From an uncultured Victivallales bacterium (GTDB lineage: Bacteria > Verrucomicrobiota > Lentisphaeria > Oligosphaerales > JAFGRS01): a DNA stretch of 36,200 nucleotides. Each line of letters starts with the position of its first letter. Position 1 is the stretch's first letter. Below, piece by piece: positions 7,955 to 15,448 of the stretch. Location of the stretch: assembly GCA_903837355.1 (NCBI GenBank), contig CAILUI010000394.1, positions 1 to 36,200 on the forward strand, given 5' to 3'. The translations under genes and the position numbers were made by a program. The notes under the pieces are model-generated. The model had not been told where the DNA came from. It made no database searches and saw only the letters and a list, made by a program, of their open reading frames with translations.

Positions 7955-9319
7955 CTACTCCTTCTTGCCTTCGGCGCCGGCGATGTCGGCCAGTGCCACC
8001 AGGCGGTCCAACACCATGTCCTCGCGTACGGAGACCACGACCTCGTCCAGCCGACCGTTCTCGCGCAGGCGCCGGATCAGCACCTTCGGCGTCACCTGGC
8101 TGGACGTGGCCATGTACTGGAGCAGGGCATTCACCCGCTCCATGTCAGGCTCGATCTTCTCTGCCTCGGCAATTCGCTGCAGGACGTAGAAACGCTTCAG
8201 GCCGCGCGCCGCCTCTTCGTCGGCCTGGCGCCGCAACTCTTCCGGACGCTGCCCGAGCTGTTCGGGCGTCGCCCCCCGGCGCACCTCACGGTCGTACAGC
8301 CGCATCAGGGTGTCGTAGCTGGCGATCCGCAGCCGCGTCGGCGGCAAGGGGAGGTCCAGGCCAGCCAGCATAGAGGTGAGGATCTGCTGCCGCACCGACT
8401 GGTCGTCAGCCTGGTCCTGCTGCGCCTTCAGGCTCTCGCGAACCCGCTCACGCATCTGCTGCACCGACTCGGCACCGGCCGCCTTGGCCAGGTCCTCGGT
8501 CAGTTCGGGAATCTGGGCGCCATGCACCTCAACGACCAGGAACGAGTAATGCACCTGCTTGCCGGCCAGGGCCTTGTCGTTGAAAGCCTCCGGGAAGGTC
8601 ACCTGCAGTTCGCGCGTCTGTCCGGCCGACACCCCGACCAGGCCCTGCAGCGTGCCGGGAATCAGCTCCGGTTCGCGCAGCGCCAGCCAGGTCTCACGGG
8701 CGGAAAGGTAGAAGCGCGAGGCTTCCGGCAAGTCCACGACCTCGCTCAGGGTGCCCTCGTAGCTGACTTTGAGCAGATCGCCCGGTTGCGAGGGGCGCTC
8801 AACCTTGGCGAAGGAGGCACGGCGCTGCAGCCAGCCGCTGATGGCCTCTTCCACTTGGGCGTCGGCCACGACGCTGGCCTGACGCGAGACGTGGATGCCC
8901 TTGTAGGACGGCAGCGCGAAGGTCGGCGGTACATCGAAGGACAGGCTGAAGACGAAGGACTGCTCGGGGGTGACCCGCAAGGTGTCCTCGTTCTCGATCC
9001 GGGGTGTCGTCTCGGGCTCGACGGGCTCCTTCTCCAGGGCCTCGCGCAGGCCGCCGCGGATCAACTCGCGACGGCACTCCAACTCGATCTGCGTGCCGTA
9101 TTGCCGCAGCAGGATGGGGCGCGGCACCTTACCCGGTCGGAAGCCGGCCACGCGCCCCTGCTGGTTGAAGGCCTTGGCGGTGTCCTCGTACGCCTTGCGG
9201 ACACGCTCCACCGGCACTTCGATGTCCAGCCTCACGCGGCAGGGCTCTACGTCCGTCCGTACAACGGTCAGCGGCACAGTCGTCTTATCCATGGTCGTAC
9301 CCATGCGTTTGGTGTTCAT
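7955..9319 (-). CDS. tig: Trigger factor (ribosome-associated chaperone / prolyl isomerase)
   Basis: This 454-residue protein has the trigger-factor arrangement. The N-terminal ribosome-binding domain carries the signature GFRPGKVP. A central PPIase-like domain (about residues 160-250; GDLLKVSYEGTL ... VTFPEAF) is followed by a long helical C-terminal chaperone domain rich in Arg, Glu and Gln. It shelters nascent chains at the ribosome exit tunnel. It is first in the leftward tig-clpP-clpX-amidase-HIT run. Start choice is uncertain: ATGs at 9319, 9304 and 9292 are in frame and none has a clear Shine-Dalgarno. Similarity to other trigger factors really begins only at the 9292 codon, so the protein may be 9 residues shorter. 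Confidence 0.95.
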   Translation of the reverse strand: MNTKRMGTTMDKTTVPLTVVRTDVEPCRVRLDIEVPVERVRKAYEDTAKAFNQQGRVAGFRPGKVPRPILLRQYGTQIELECRRELIRGGLREALEKEPVEPETTPRIENEDTLRVTPEQSFVFSLSFDVPPTFALPSYKGIHVSRQASVVADAQVEEAISGWLQRRASFAKVERPSQPGDLLKVSYEGTLSEVVDLPEASRFYLSARETWLALREPELIPGTLQGLVGVSAGQTRELQVTFPEAFNDKALAGKQVHYSFLVVEVHGAQIPELTEDLAKAAGAESVQQMRERVRESLKAQQDQADDQSVRQQILTSMLAGLDLPLPPTRLRIASYDTLMRLYDREVRRGATPEQLGQRPEELRRQADEEAARGLKRFYVLQRIAEAEKIEPDMERVNALLQYMATSSQVTPKVLIRRLRENGRLDEVVVSVREDMVLDRLVALADIAGAEGKKE

Positions 9320-9407
9320 TCCGGCCCCGACGGCATGCCAACCCAGGCCAGCAGGCGTCAGAGGCCAGCGGAAACACTCAACCAGGACTCAGGCGCAAAA
9401 GGCACGT

Positions 9408-9436
9408 ACTATATTACCGCCTTGGTGCGAATTCCA
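9408..9436 (-). promoter_or_regulatory. Candidate promoter for the tig-clpP-clpX operon
   Basis: Read on the minus strand, TGGAAT (9431-9436), 17 bases and TATAGT (9408-9413) lie about 80 bases before the trigger-factor start. The -10 matches consensus at 5/6 but the -35 at only 3/6. It overlaps the leader of the divergent KamA-type gene. Confidence 0.35.
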
Positions 9437-9456
9437 CGGAGGTCGGACCGCCGCAC

Positions 9457-10560
9457 ATGGAACCTTTCGATACTTGGAAGCAGGATCCCGGCTGGACGGA
9501 CTGGCGCTGGCAGCTTCGCCACGCCGTCCGCGACCCGGCGGTTCTGAGTCGGTGGCTCGGCCTGACGCCGGCGGCGGCCGCCGCGGTCTGGCGCACGGCG
9601 CAGCGCTACCCCGTCCTGGCGACGCCCTACTACCTCGCCCTCGCCGAGCACGCCGACCCGGCCGATCCCATCGTCCGCCAGGTCCTCCCTGACCCCCGAG
9701 AATTGCTGCCGGACGCGGACGGGTCGCCCGACCCGCTGGCCGAGGGGCGCGACTCGCCCGTGCCCGGCCTGATCCACCGCTACCCGGACCGGGCCCTGCT
9801 CGTGGCTACCCAGCGCTGCGCCGTGCTCTGCCGGCACTGCCTGCGCAAGCGGGCCTGGTCGCCCGCGGCCGCTGACGCCCCACCCGCCGATTTCGGCCCG
9901 GCGCTCGCCTATCTCCGCGAGCACGCCGGCATCCGCGAGGTCTTGATCAGCGGCGGCGACCCCTTGCTGCTGCCCGAGGACACGCTGTTTGGGCTCCTCG
10001 CCGCCCTGCAGGCGCTGCCGCAGATCGAGATCGTGCGCCTGGGGTCGCGCCTGCCGGTGGTCCTGCCGCAACGCCTGACCCCGGAATTCTGCGCGCGCCT
10101 GGGCGCCGGGCTGCCGGTGTGGCTGGCGACGCAGTTCAACCACCCGCGCGAGTTGACTCCCGAGACCGCCCAGGCCGTAGGCAATCTGCTGCGCGCCGGC
10201 ATCCCGGTGGTCAACCAGACGGTGCTGCTGCGCGGCATCAATGACGACGCGCCGACGCTGGCCGCCCTCTGTACTGGCCTGTTGCGGCAGCGGGTCAAGC
10301 CCTATTACCTCTTCCATGGCGATCCGGTGGCCGGAACCCTGCACTTCCGCACGGGCGTCGAAGCTGGACTGGCACTCCTCGAGGAACTCGAGCGTTCCGT
10401 CTCCGGACTGGCCGTACCCGCTTTCGCCTTTGACTTGCCTGGCGGCGGCGGCAAGGTGCGCCTGGAGCCCTCCTGGCGCTGCGGCGCCCTGCCCGATGGG
10501 ACGGTGGTCTACCGTGACCGTCAGGGCCAACCCCGACCCTACCCTGCGCCTCGCCCTTGA
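9457..10560 (+). CDS. KamA-family radical SAM aminomutase
   Basis: This 367-residue protein combines a radical-SAM core (cluster cysteines C121, C125, C128 in CAVLCRHCLRKR; ISGGDPLLL) with the C-terminal PGGGGK motif, whose lysine (K333) should bind pyridoxal phosphate. This is the lysine 2,3-aminomutase / EpmB family, which migrates an amino group on lysine, glutamate or a similar amino acid. The length fits either the short aminomutases or EpmB, the enzyme making beta-lysine for elongation factor P. No efp or epmA gene is in the window, so the substrate stays open. The ATG at 9457 has GGAGGT 13 bases upstream, a rather long spacing. It diverges from tig. Confidence 0.85.
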   Translation: MEPFDTWKQDPGWTDWRWQLRHAVRDPAVLSRWLGLTPAAAAAVWRTAQRYPVLATPYYLALAEHADPADPIVRQVLPDPRELLPDADGSPDPLAEGRDSPVPGLIHRYPDRALLVATQRCAVLCRHCLRKRAWSPAAADAPPADFGPALAYLREHAGIREVLISGGDPLLLPEDTLFGLLAALQALPQIEIVRLGSRLPVVLPQRLTPEFCARLGAGLPVWLATQFNHPRELTPETAQAVGNLLRAGIPVVNQTVLLRGINDDAPTLAALCTGLLRQRVKPYYLFHGDPVAGTLHFRTGVEAGLALLEELERSVSGLAVPAFAFDLPGGGGKVRLEPSWRCGALPDGTVVYRDRQGQPRPYPAPRP

Positions 10561-10584
10561 TCCGGCGCCCGCTGCACCTATAGT
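10557..10584 (+). promoter_or_regulatory. Candidate sigma-70 promoter for the zinc-ribbon pair
   Basis: TTGATC (10557-10562), a 16-bp spacer and TATAGT (10579-10584) sit at the end of the KamA-type gene, about 120 bases before the FmdB-like start. The -10 matches consensus at 5/6 and the -35 at 4/6. The -35 overlaps the upstream stop codon. Confidence 0.5.
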
Positions 10585-10706
10585 ATTCGGATTTATGTGC
10601 CGGAACCGGGCGCTGCCGCGGCCCCGACGCCGGGGAGCCTTCCGGGGTTTCCCGGCCGACGGGGCCGGTCTCTGCCCCCCAGACGGATAGGTGCCAAGTC
10701 CCCGCT

Positions 10707-11042
10707 ATGCCTACGTACGAATACAAGTGCCAGAGCTGCAAGCGTCGCTTCGAGGTGTCCCAGCGGATGACCGAGGCCCCGCTGACCGAGTGTGCGGAGT
10801 GCCACGGTCCACTCAAGCGGCTGATCGGCGCCGGGGCCGGTTTCCTGTTCAAGGGGAACGGCTTCTACGCCACTGACTACCGCAGCGAATCCTACAAACA
10901 GGCAGCCAAGCTCGCCAGCAGCGACGCCACGCCCGTGGCCGCGTCTCCGACGGCGTCCCCGACGACGACCCCGGCCGCGAGCCCCGCCACCCCCAGCGCC
11001 CCTGCCGCCAAGAGCACGCCAACGGAGAAGAAGCAGCCATGA
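10707..11042 (+). CDS. FmdB-family putative zinc-ribbon protein
   Basis: This 111-residue protein begins MPTYEYKCQSC and carries the four-cysteine FmdB/regulatory zinc ribbon (C8, C11, C29, C32). It continues with the family's usual LKRLIG...GFLFKGNGFYATDYRS. Residues ~70-111 are an Ala/Ser/Thr/Pro-rich disordered tail, common in this family. FmdB-like proteins are often named as regulators, but the function is not established. Its TGA overlaps the ATG of the next gene (ATGA at 11039-11042), which implies translational coupling. The leader is about 115 bases from the candidate promoter at 10557-10584. Confidence 0.9.
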   Translation: MPTYEYKCQSCKRRFEVSQRMTEAPLTECAECHGPLKRLIGAGAGFLFKGNGFYATDYRSESYKQAAKLASSDATPVAASPTASPTTTPAASPATPSAPAAKSTPTEKKQP

Positions 11043-11749
11043 TCAACTGCCCCAAATGCGGTGCTGACAACATGATCGGCGCCATTTTCTGCCGTACCTG
11101 CAGCGAGAAGCTCAACCTCAACGAGATCTCGCCGGACGTGTTCGACGCCGCCCCGATTCCGACCAGCGTCAAGGTCATGAAGATCCTGCAGCGGGTGGTT
11201 ACCCTGGTGGTTCTGGTGTCGCTGGTGGCGTTGGTGGCGGGGCTGTTCCTGCCGGTTACGATCACGGTCACGGGGGCGAGCCTGGACCAGACCGCACAGA
11301 CCGTCTCGCAGCGCAAGTACGCGGCGCTGCAGGCGCCGACGGCGCGCACGCCGAACGTGATTCCGTTCTCTGCGGAGGAGGCGACGGCGGTGGTCAACCA
11401 GAGCCTGAGCCTGCCCAGTTCCAGCGCCGGCAACAAGAAGCCGCAGCTCCTCAGCGTCGAATTCCTGGCCAGCGGCAACTGCAAGTTCATCCTCAAGACC
11501 CTGGTCTTCGGTCAGGCGACGATGTGCACCACGGTGGTTGCCAAACCCACGGTCACCAGCCCCGGTGTCGTGCGCCTGGACGTGCTCCGCGCCAGCATCG
11601 GCAGACTGCCCCTGCCGGGCCCCCTCAAGAAGCAGGCCGCGGCGCAGTTTGCGGCCTTGAGTCCGGCGAGTGTCTTTGCCACCGCCGAGGCCCATGTCGA
11701 GGCCGTCAGCATCACCGACGGCAAGTGTGATATCACCGTGAAGCGCTGA
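11039..11749 (+). CDS. Zinc-ribbon membrane protein of unknown function
   Basis: This is a 236-residue protein. The N-terminal zinc ribbon has C4, C7, C18 and C21 (CPKCGAD ... FCRTC). A single strong transmembrane segment lies at about residues 50-72, followed by a ~160-residue Ala/Val/Thr-rich region that should lie outside the membrane. I do not recognise the C-terminal domain. The topology suggests a cytoplasmic zinc finger with an exported sensor or binding domain; that is inference. The start overlaps the FmdB-family stop by 4 bases, so the two ribbon proteins are co-translated and may work together. The gap 11750-11907 follows and holds a hexamer repeat. Confidence 0.75.
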   Translation: MINCPKCGADNMIGAIFCRTCSEKLNLNEISPDVFDAAPIPTSVKVMKILQRVVTLVVLVSLVALVAGLFLPVTITVTGASLDQTAQTVSQRKYAALQAPTARTPNVIPFSAEEATAVVNQSLSLPSSSAGNKKPQLLSVEFLASGNCKFILKTLVFGQATMCTTVVAKPTVTSPGVVRLDVLRASIGRLPLPGPLKKQAAAQFAALSPASVFATAEAHVEAVSITDGKCDITVKR

Positions 11750-11846
11750 ACGCCGGTCCGCCCCTCCCCGCCGCCATGGGGTGTCGCTGACGCCGGCCGA
11801 GGCGATGTCCCCGTGTAGGCGACAGCAGTCAGACGCTGTGAAGACG

Positions 11847-11879
11847 TCGGGGTCGGGGTCGGTATCGGTATCGGAATCG
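11847..11879 (+). repeat. Degenerate tandem hexamer (TCGGNN)
   Basis: Five and a half copies of a 6-bp unit lie in the leader of the pseudouridine synthase gene: TCGGGG twice, TCGGTA twice, TCGGAA once, then TCG. The first four bases are constant in every copy and the last two drift. This looks like slippage or a dispersed simple repeat. Confidence 0.65.
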
Positions 11880-11907
11880 TGCCTGGCTGGACCGCGGAAA
11901 GTAGCTT

Positions 11908-12699
11908 GTGGACAGCATGGCGGGCGTTTTCTCACAGCTTCCCAGCGCGACCGCGCCGGCGCACGGCGTCCGGATCCTCTACCGCGACGAGTCCCTCGTG
12001 GCTGCCTACAAGCCCAGTGGCCTGGCCGTGCATCACTCGGCGCGGGTCCGGCAGGCGGTGGTCATGATGCAGACACTGCGCGACGGCCTTGGGCAGTTCG
12101 TCTACCCGATACACCGTCTCGACCGCTCGGCCTCCGGAGTGATCCTCTTTGCACTGACTCCCGCCGCCGCGCGCGACCTATGCGGGCAGTTCCGCGCTCA
12201 GGGCGTGGCGAAGACCTATCTCGCGGTGGTGCGCGGTTGGCCCGCGCTGCAGGGTGAGGTCGACCATCCGGTGCCGGTGGCGAGCGGCGCCTGCCGACTG
12301 CCGGCGCTCACCGCCTACCGGCGGCTGGCCACCGTTGAGTTGCCCCTTCCCTGTGGTCCCTACGCCTGCAGTCGCTATGCGCTGCTCGAACTCCAGCCGC
12401 GCAGCGGCCGCCACCACCAGCTCCGCCGACACCTCAAGCATCTGTCGCACCCGATCATCGGTGATACGGAACACGGCGATGGCCGGCACAATCGGCTGTT
12501 CCGCGACGCCTTCGACAGCCACCGCTTGCTGCTGCAGGCGCTCTGCCTTGAGTTCAGGCACCCTGATCACGGCACGCCGATGCGTCTGGTCTGCGAGCCT
12601 GACCGCGAGCTGCTGCGGCCGTTTCCGGCGCTCGCAGCGAACCTTCTGGCGGACCGTCAGCAACCCGTTGGCGCCGCGGTCGCGCCCGCGGCGCTATAG
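11908..12699 (+). CDS. truC: TruC-like RNA pseudouridine synthase (RluA superfamily)
   Basis: This 263-residue cytosolic enzyme isomerises uridine to pseudouridine. The catalytic motif HRLDRSASGVILF places the nucleophilic aspartate at D72. The block SGRHHQLRRHLKHLSHPIIGDTEHGDG, broken by the usual helix, and RHNRLFRDAF are particularly like TruC (tRNA U65) rather than the larger RluA/RluD proteins. KTYLAVVRGWP and an RLLLQALCLEF strand are also typical. No S4 domain is present, consistent with TruC. The start is GTG 11908 or ATG 11917; neither has a clear Shine-Dalgarno. RNA-target assignment rests on motif resemblance only. Confidence 0.85.
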   Translation: MDSMAGVFSQLPSATAPAHGVRILYRDESLVAAYKPSGLAVHHSARVRQAVVMMQTLRDGLGQFVYPIHRLDRSASGVILFALTPAAARDLCGQFRAQGVAKTYLAVVRGWPALQGEVDHPVPVASGACRLPALTAYRRLATVELPLPCGPYACSRYALLELQPRSGRHHQLRRHLKHLSHPIIGDTEHGDGRHNRLFRDAFDSHRLLLQALCLEFRHPDHGTPMRLVCEPDRELLRPFPALAANLLADRQQPVGAAVAPAAL

Positions 12700-12702
12700 T
12701 AT
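12694..12702 (+). promoter_or_regulatory. Possible -10 element before the lipoprotein gene
   Basis: CTATAGTAT here repeats exactly the nine bases at 10578-10586, which include the zinc-ribbon promoter -10. It lies about 120 bases before the lipoprotein start, the same distance as in the other case. The nearest -35-like TTGGCG is 21 bases away, too far, so support is weak. Confidence 0.25.
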
Positions 12703-12821
12703 CGCCGGCACAGGTGCGCGTGTCGCCGGTCGCGCCGGCCGTGTCCGTCGGGCCCCATGCCCGGCACCTAACACGCAGAAGCCAGGCGACACGATCCACA
12801 GGAAAAAGGGAGAACCGGACA

Positions 12822-13337
12822 ATGAAGAAGCTCGTACTCGTAACGGTGGCGGCAACGGCTCTGACGCTGATCCCCGGCTGCGGCAAGAAGGCTGAGACCA
12901 AGGTCGCTCCGGTCGAAGCCCAGGGCACCATGAAGGAGAAGATGGGCGCCGCCAAGGAAGGCGTGGCGGACGTCGCCAAGGAGGCCGCGAAGGCCGAGGC
13001 CGCAGTCCCGGCCGTCACTACCCCGGCAGCGCCGGAGGCCGAGAAGGCACAGGCAGCGGTCGAGACCGGCGTGGCCAAAGCCGGTGCTGCGGCGACCGCC
13101 GCCACCTCCGCTTTTGACAAGCTGGTCACTGAGGCCAAGGCCCTCATCGCCGACAAGAAGTACCAGGACGCCCTCACGAAGCTCCAGGGCGGCCTGCAGC
13201 AGCCCGCTCTGGACGCGGCCCAGAAGTCGACCCTCCAGAAGCTCCTCGACCAAGTCAAGGCCGCGCTCGCCACCGACGCTGGCAAAGCGGTCCAGGAGAA
13301 GGCCGGTAACCTGCTCAAGGGTGTGGGCGGGAAGTGA
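12822..13337 (+). CDS. Ala/Lys-rich lipoprotein of unknown function
   Basis: This 171-residue protein has a lipoprotein signal, MKKLVLVTVAATALTLIPGC. The cleavable lipobox LIPGC gives a lipidated C20. The mature part starts GKKAETK. It has an Ala/Glu/Lys-rich helical region (about residues 35-110) and a C-terminal helical hairpin of about 55 residues (LVTEAKALIADKKYQDALTK ...) resembling one TPR-like pair. I do not recognise a named family. It is probably an envelope structural or stress protein held at a membrane by its lipid. The ATG at 12822 has AGGGAG about 10 bases upstream, and the MKK start fits the signal peptide. A perfect 15-bp inverted repeat lies 40 bases after the stop. Confidence 0.78.
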   Translation: MKKLVLVTVAATALTLIPGCGKKAETKVAPVEAQGTMKEKMGAAKEGVADVAKEAAKAEAAVPAVTTPAAPEAEKAQAAVETGVAKAGAAATAATSAFDKLVTEAKALIADKKYQDALTKLQGGLQQPALDAAQKSTLQKLLDQVKAALATDAGKAVQEKAGNLLKGVGGK

Positions 13338-13377
13338 GGCGGCGGCGGGCGCGTCGTAGCGCGCTCGCCAGCGTGGT

Positions 13378-13408
13378 TCCCTTCCCGGCCGGTCCGGCCG
13401 GGAAGGGA
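13378..13408. terminator. Strong inverted repeat, probable transcription terminator
   Basis: Fifteen bases at 13378-13392 are perfectly complementary to 13394-13408 (TCCCTTCCCGGCCGG and its reverse complement) with one base between. Folding would leave a small GC loop. No T-run follows in either direction, so it could be a stem-only or Rho-assisted terminator separating the lipoprotein from nadE. Confidence 0.55.
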
Positions 13409-13458
13409 GCTGGCGCTGGCCGGTGGGCGCCCGTAGAGGCCGGACAGGAGCGGACCGG

Positions 13459-15420
13459 ATGATTGCCAGTTTCGGCTATGTTCGGCTGGGCGCCGCGGTT
13501 CCCGAGGTCCGGGCCGCGGCGGTGGCGCGCAATGTCGACTCCATGCTGGCTTTGGCTCGTGAGGCCGCGGCGGCGGGGTGTGATGTCGTCACCTTCCCGG
13601 AGCTCTGCATCAGCGGCTATACCTGCGCCGATCTCTTTGCCCAGCGCCGGCTGACTGACGCCTGCCTGCAGGGCTTGTATCGTTTCGCGCGCGAGACGGC
13701 CACCCTGACGCCGTTCTTCGTCGTCGGCCTGCCCCTGGCGGTTGACGGCCTGCTCTTCAATGTCGCCGCGGCGGTCTGCCGCGGCGAGGTCATCGGGCTG
13801 GTCCCCAAGACCTTTATCCCCGGCTACCGCGAGTACTACGAACCCCGCTGGTTCGCCGCCGCGAGCGCCCGCACTCGCGGGCAGGTGGACCTGCCTGGCG
13901 GTGCGGTGCCCTTTGGGGCTGATCTGCTCTTCCGACCGGATGCGGGGGCTGGCCTGCGCATCGGGATCGAGCTTTGCGAGGATCTCTGGGCGCCCATACC
14001 GCCCAGTTCGGCCCTGGCCCTTGCCGGCGCCACCGTCTTGCTGAACCTGTCTGCCAGCAACGAGCTCGTGGGCAAGAGCGACTATCGCCTCGAGGTGGTG
14101 CGGCAGCAGTCGGCACGCTGCCTGGCGGCCTACGTCTATTGCTCGGCCGGCGTCGGCGAATCCAGCACCGATCTGGTCTTTGGCGGCGACTCCATCCTGG
14201 TCGAAAACGGGACCCTGCTGGCGCGCGGCGAGCGCTTTCAGCGCCGGCCGCAACTCACCACCGCCGACGTCGACACGGAGTTCCTCCAGCACGAACGGCA
14301 ATGCAGTACCACCTTTACGCAGGCCGTGGCACAGGAGGCCGCGGCCGGCCGGCGCGAGGTCCGCGACGTCCGCTTCGTGGCCCCCACGGGCACACGGCAG
14401 CGCACCCTGCAGCGCCCCGTGGCGGCACACCCGTTCATTCCCGCCGACCCGCAGGTCCGCCACGACCGCTGCCAGGAGATCTTCGCCATCCAGAGCAGCG
14501 GCCTCGCCACGCGCCTGGCCCACACGGGGACACAGACGGTCGTCATCGGCCTGTCCGGCGGTCTGGACTCCACCCTTGCCCTGCTGGTGTGCCTCGAGGC
14601 TTTTGCGCGGCTGGACTTGCCGACGCGCGGCATCCACGCCATCACCATGCCCGGCTTCGGGACCACGGACCGCACCCGCGGCAATGTCGAGACCCTCTGC
14701 CGCAGCCTGGGCATTGCCCTTGCCACCATTCCGATCACGGCGAGCTGCCGACAGCATTTCGCCGACATCGGCCACGACGGGACCACCGGCGACATCGCCT
14801 ACGAGAACGTGCAGGCCCGCGAGCGCACGCAGATCCTGATGGACCGTGCCAATATGCTCGGCGGCCTGGTGATCGGCACCGGCGATCTCTCGGAGCTGGC
14901 CCTGGGCTGGTGCACCTACAACGGCGACCACATGAGCATGTACGGCGTCAACGCCGGCGTCCCCAAAACCCTGGTTTGTTACCTGGTCGGCTACTATGCC
15001 GACGACAAGGCCGCGGCCGCGACGGCAGCCGTCCTCCGCGATATCCTGGCCACGCCCATCTCACCGGAACTCCTGCCGCCGGATGCCGAGGGCCAGATCG
15101 CCCAGAAGACCGAAGCGGTCGTCGGCCCGTATGAGCTCCACGATTTCTTTCTCTACTACGCCATCCGCTGCGGTTTCCCCCCGCGGAAGGTGCTGCTGCT
15201 GGCGCGTCAGGCCTTTGCGGCTGCGTACGCGCCGGCGCTGCTGCAGCAGTGGCTACGGCTGTTTCTCCGGCGCTTCTTTGCCCAGCAGTTCAAACGCTCC
15301 TGCCTGCCCGATGGGCCGAAGGTCGGCACCATCGCCCTCTCGCCCCGCGGCGACTGGCGTATGCCCAGCGATGCGAGCCCGGACGAGTGGCTGGCAGACG
15401 TGGACGAACCCGGTACCTGA
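13459..15420 (+). CDS. nadE: Glutamine-dependent NAD+ synthetase
   Basis: This two-domain enzyme of 653 residues makes NAD+ from nicotinic acid adenine dinucleotide using glutamine-derived ammonia and ATP. The N-terminal nitrilase-fold glutaminase has the triad E48 (FPELCISGYTC), K117 (LVPKTFIPGYREYYE) and C173 (GIELCEDLW). The C-terminal synthetase has the pyrophosphatase loop SGGLDSTLAL starting at about residue 366, then TGDLSELALGWCTYNGDHMSMY. The size matches the long bacterial/eukaryotic form such as the M. tuberculosis enzyme. The ATG at 13459 has AGGAG 8 bases upstream; an in-frame ATG at 13423 lies in the post-terminator spacer and is less likely. The next gene starts 28 bases after the stop. 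Confidence 0.95.
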   Translation: MIASFGYVRLGAAVPEVRAAAVARNVDSMLALAREAAAAGCDVVTFPELCISGYTCADLFAQRRLTDACLQGLYRFARETATLTPFFVVGLPLAVDGLLFNVAAAVCRGEVIGLVPKTFIPGYREYYEPRWFAAASARTRGQVDLPGGAVPFGADLLFRPDAGAGLRIGIELCEDLWAPIPPSSALALAGATVLLNLSASNELVGKSDYRLEVVRQQSARCLAAYVYCSAGVGESSTDLVFGGDSILVENGTLLARGERFQRRPQLTTADVDTEFLQHERQCSTTFTQAVAQEAAAGRREVRDVRFVAPTGTRQRTLQRPVAAHPFIPADPQVRHDRCQEIFAIQSSGLATRLAHTGTQTVVIGLSGGLDSTLALLVCLEAFARLDLPTRGIHAITMPGFGTTDRTRGNVETLCRSLGIALATIPITASCRQHFADIGHDGTTGDIAYENVQARERTQILMDRANMLGGLVIGTGDLSELALGWCTYNGDHMSMYGVNAGVPKTLVCYLVGYYADDKAAAATAAVLRDILATPISPELLPPDAEGQIAQKTEAVVGPYELHDFFLYYAIRCGFPPRKVLLLARQAFAAAYAPALLQQWLRLFLRRFFAQQFKRSCLPDGPKVGTIALSPRGDWRMPSDASPDEWLADVDEPGT

Positions 15421-15448
15421 GACGTCCCGCTCAGCGGAGTCCTGCACG

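Noticed and set aside
9409..10530. A 373-codon open frame on the - strand
   Set aside because: It is antisense to the KamA-type gene, whose radical SAM and PLP motifs are intact.
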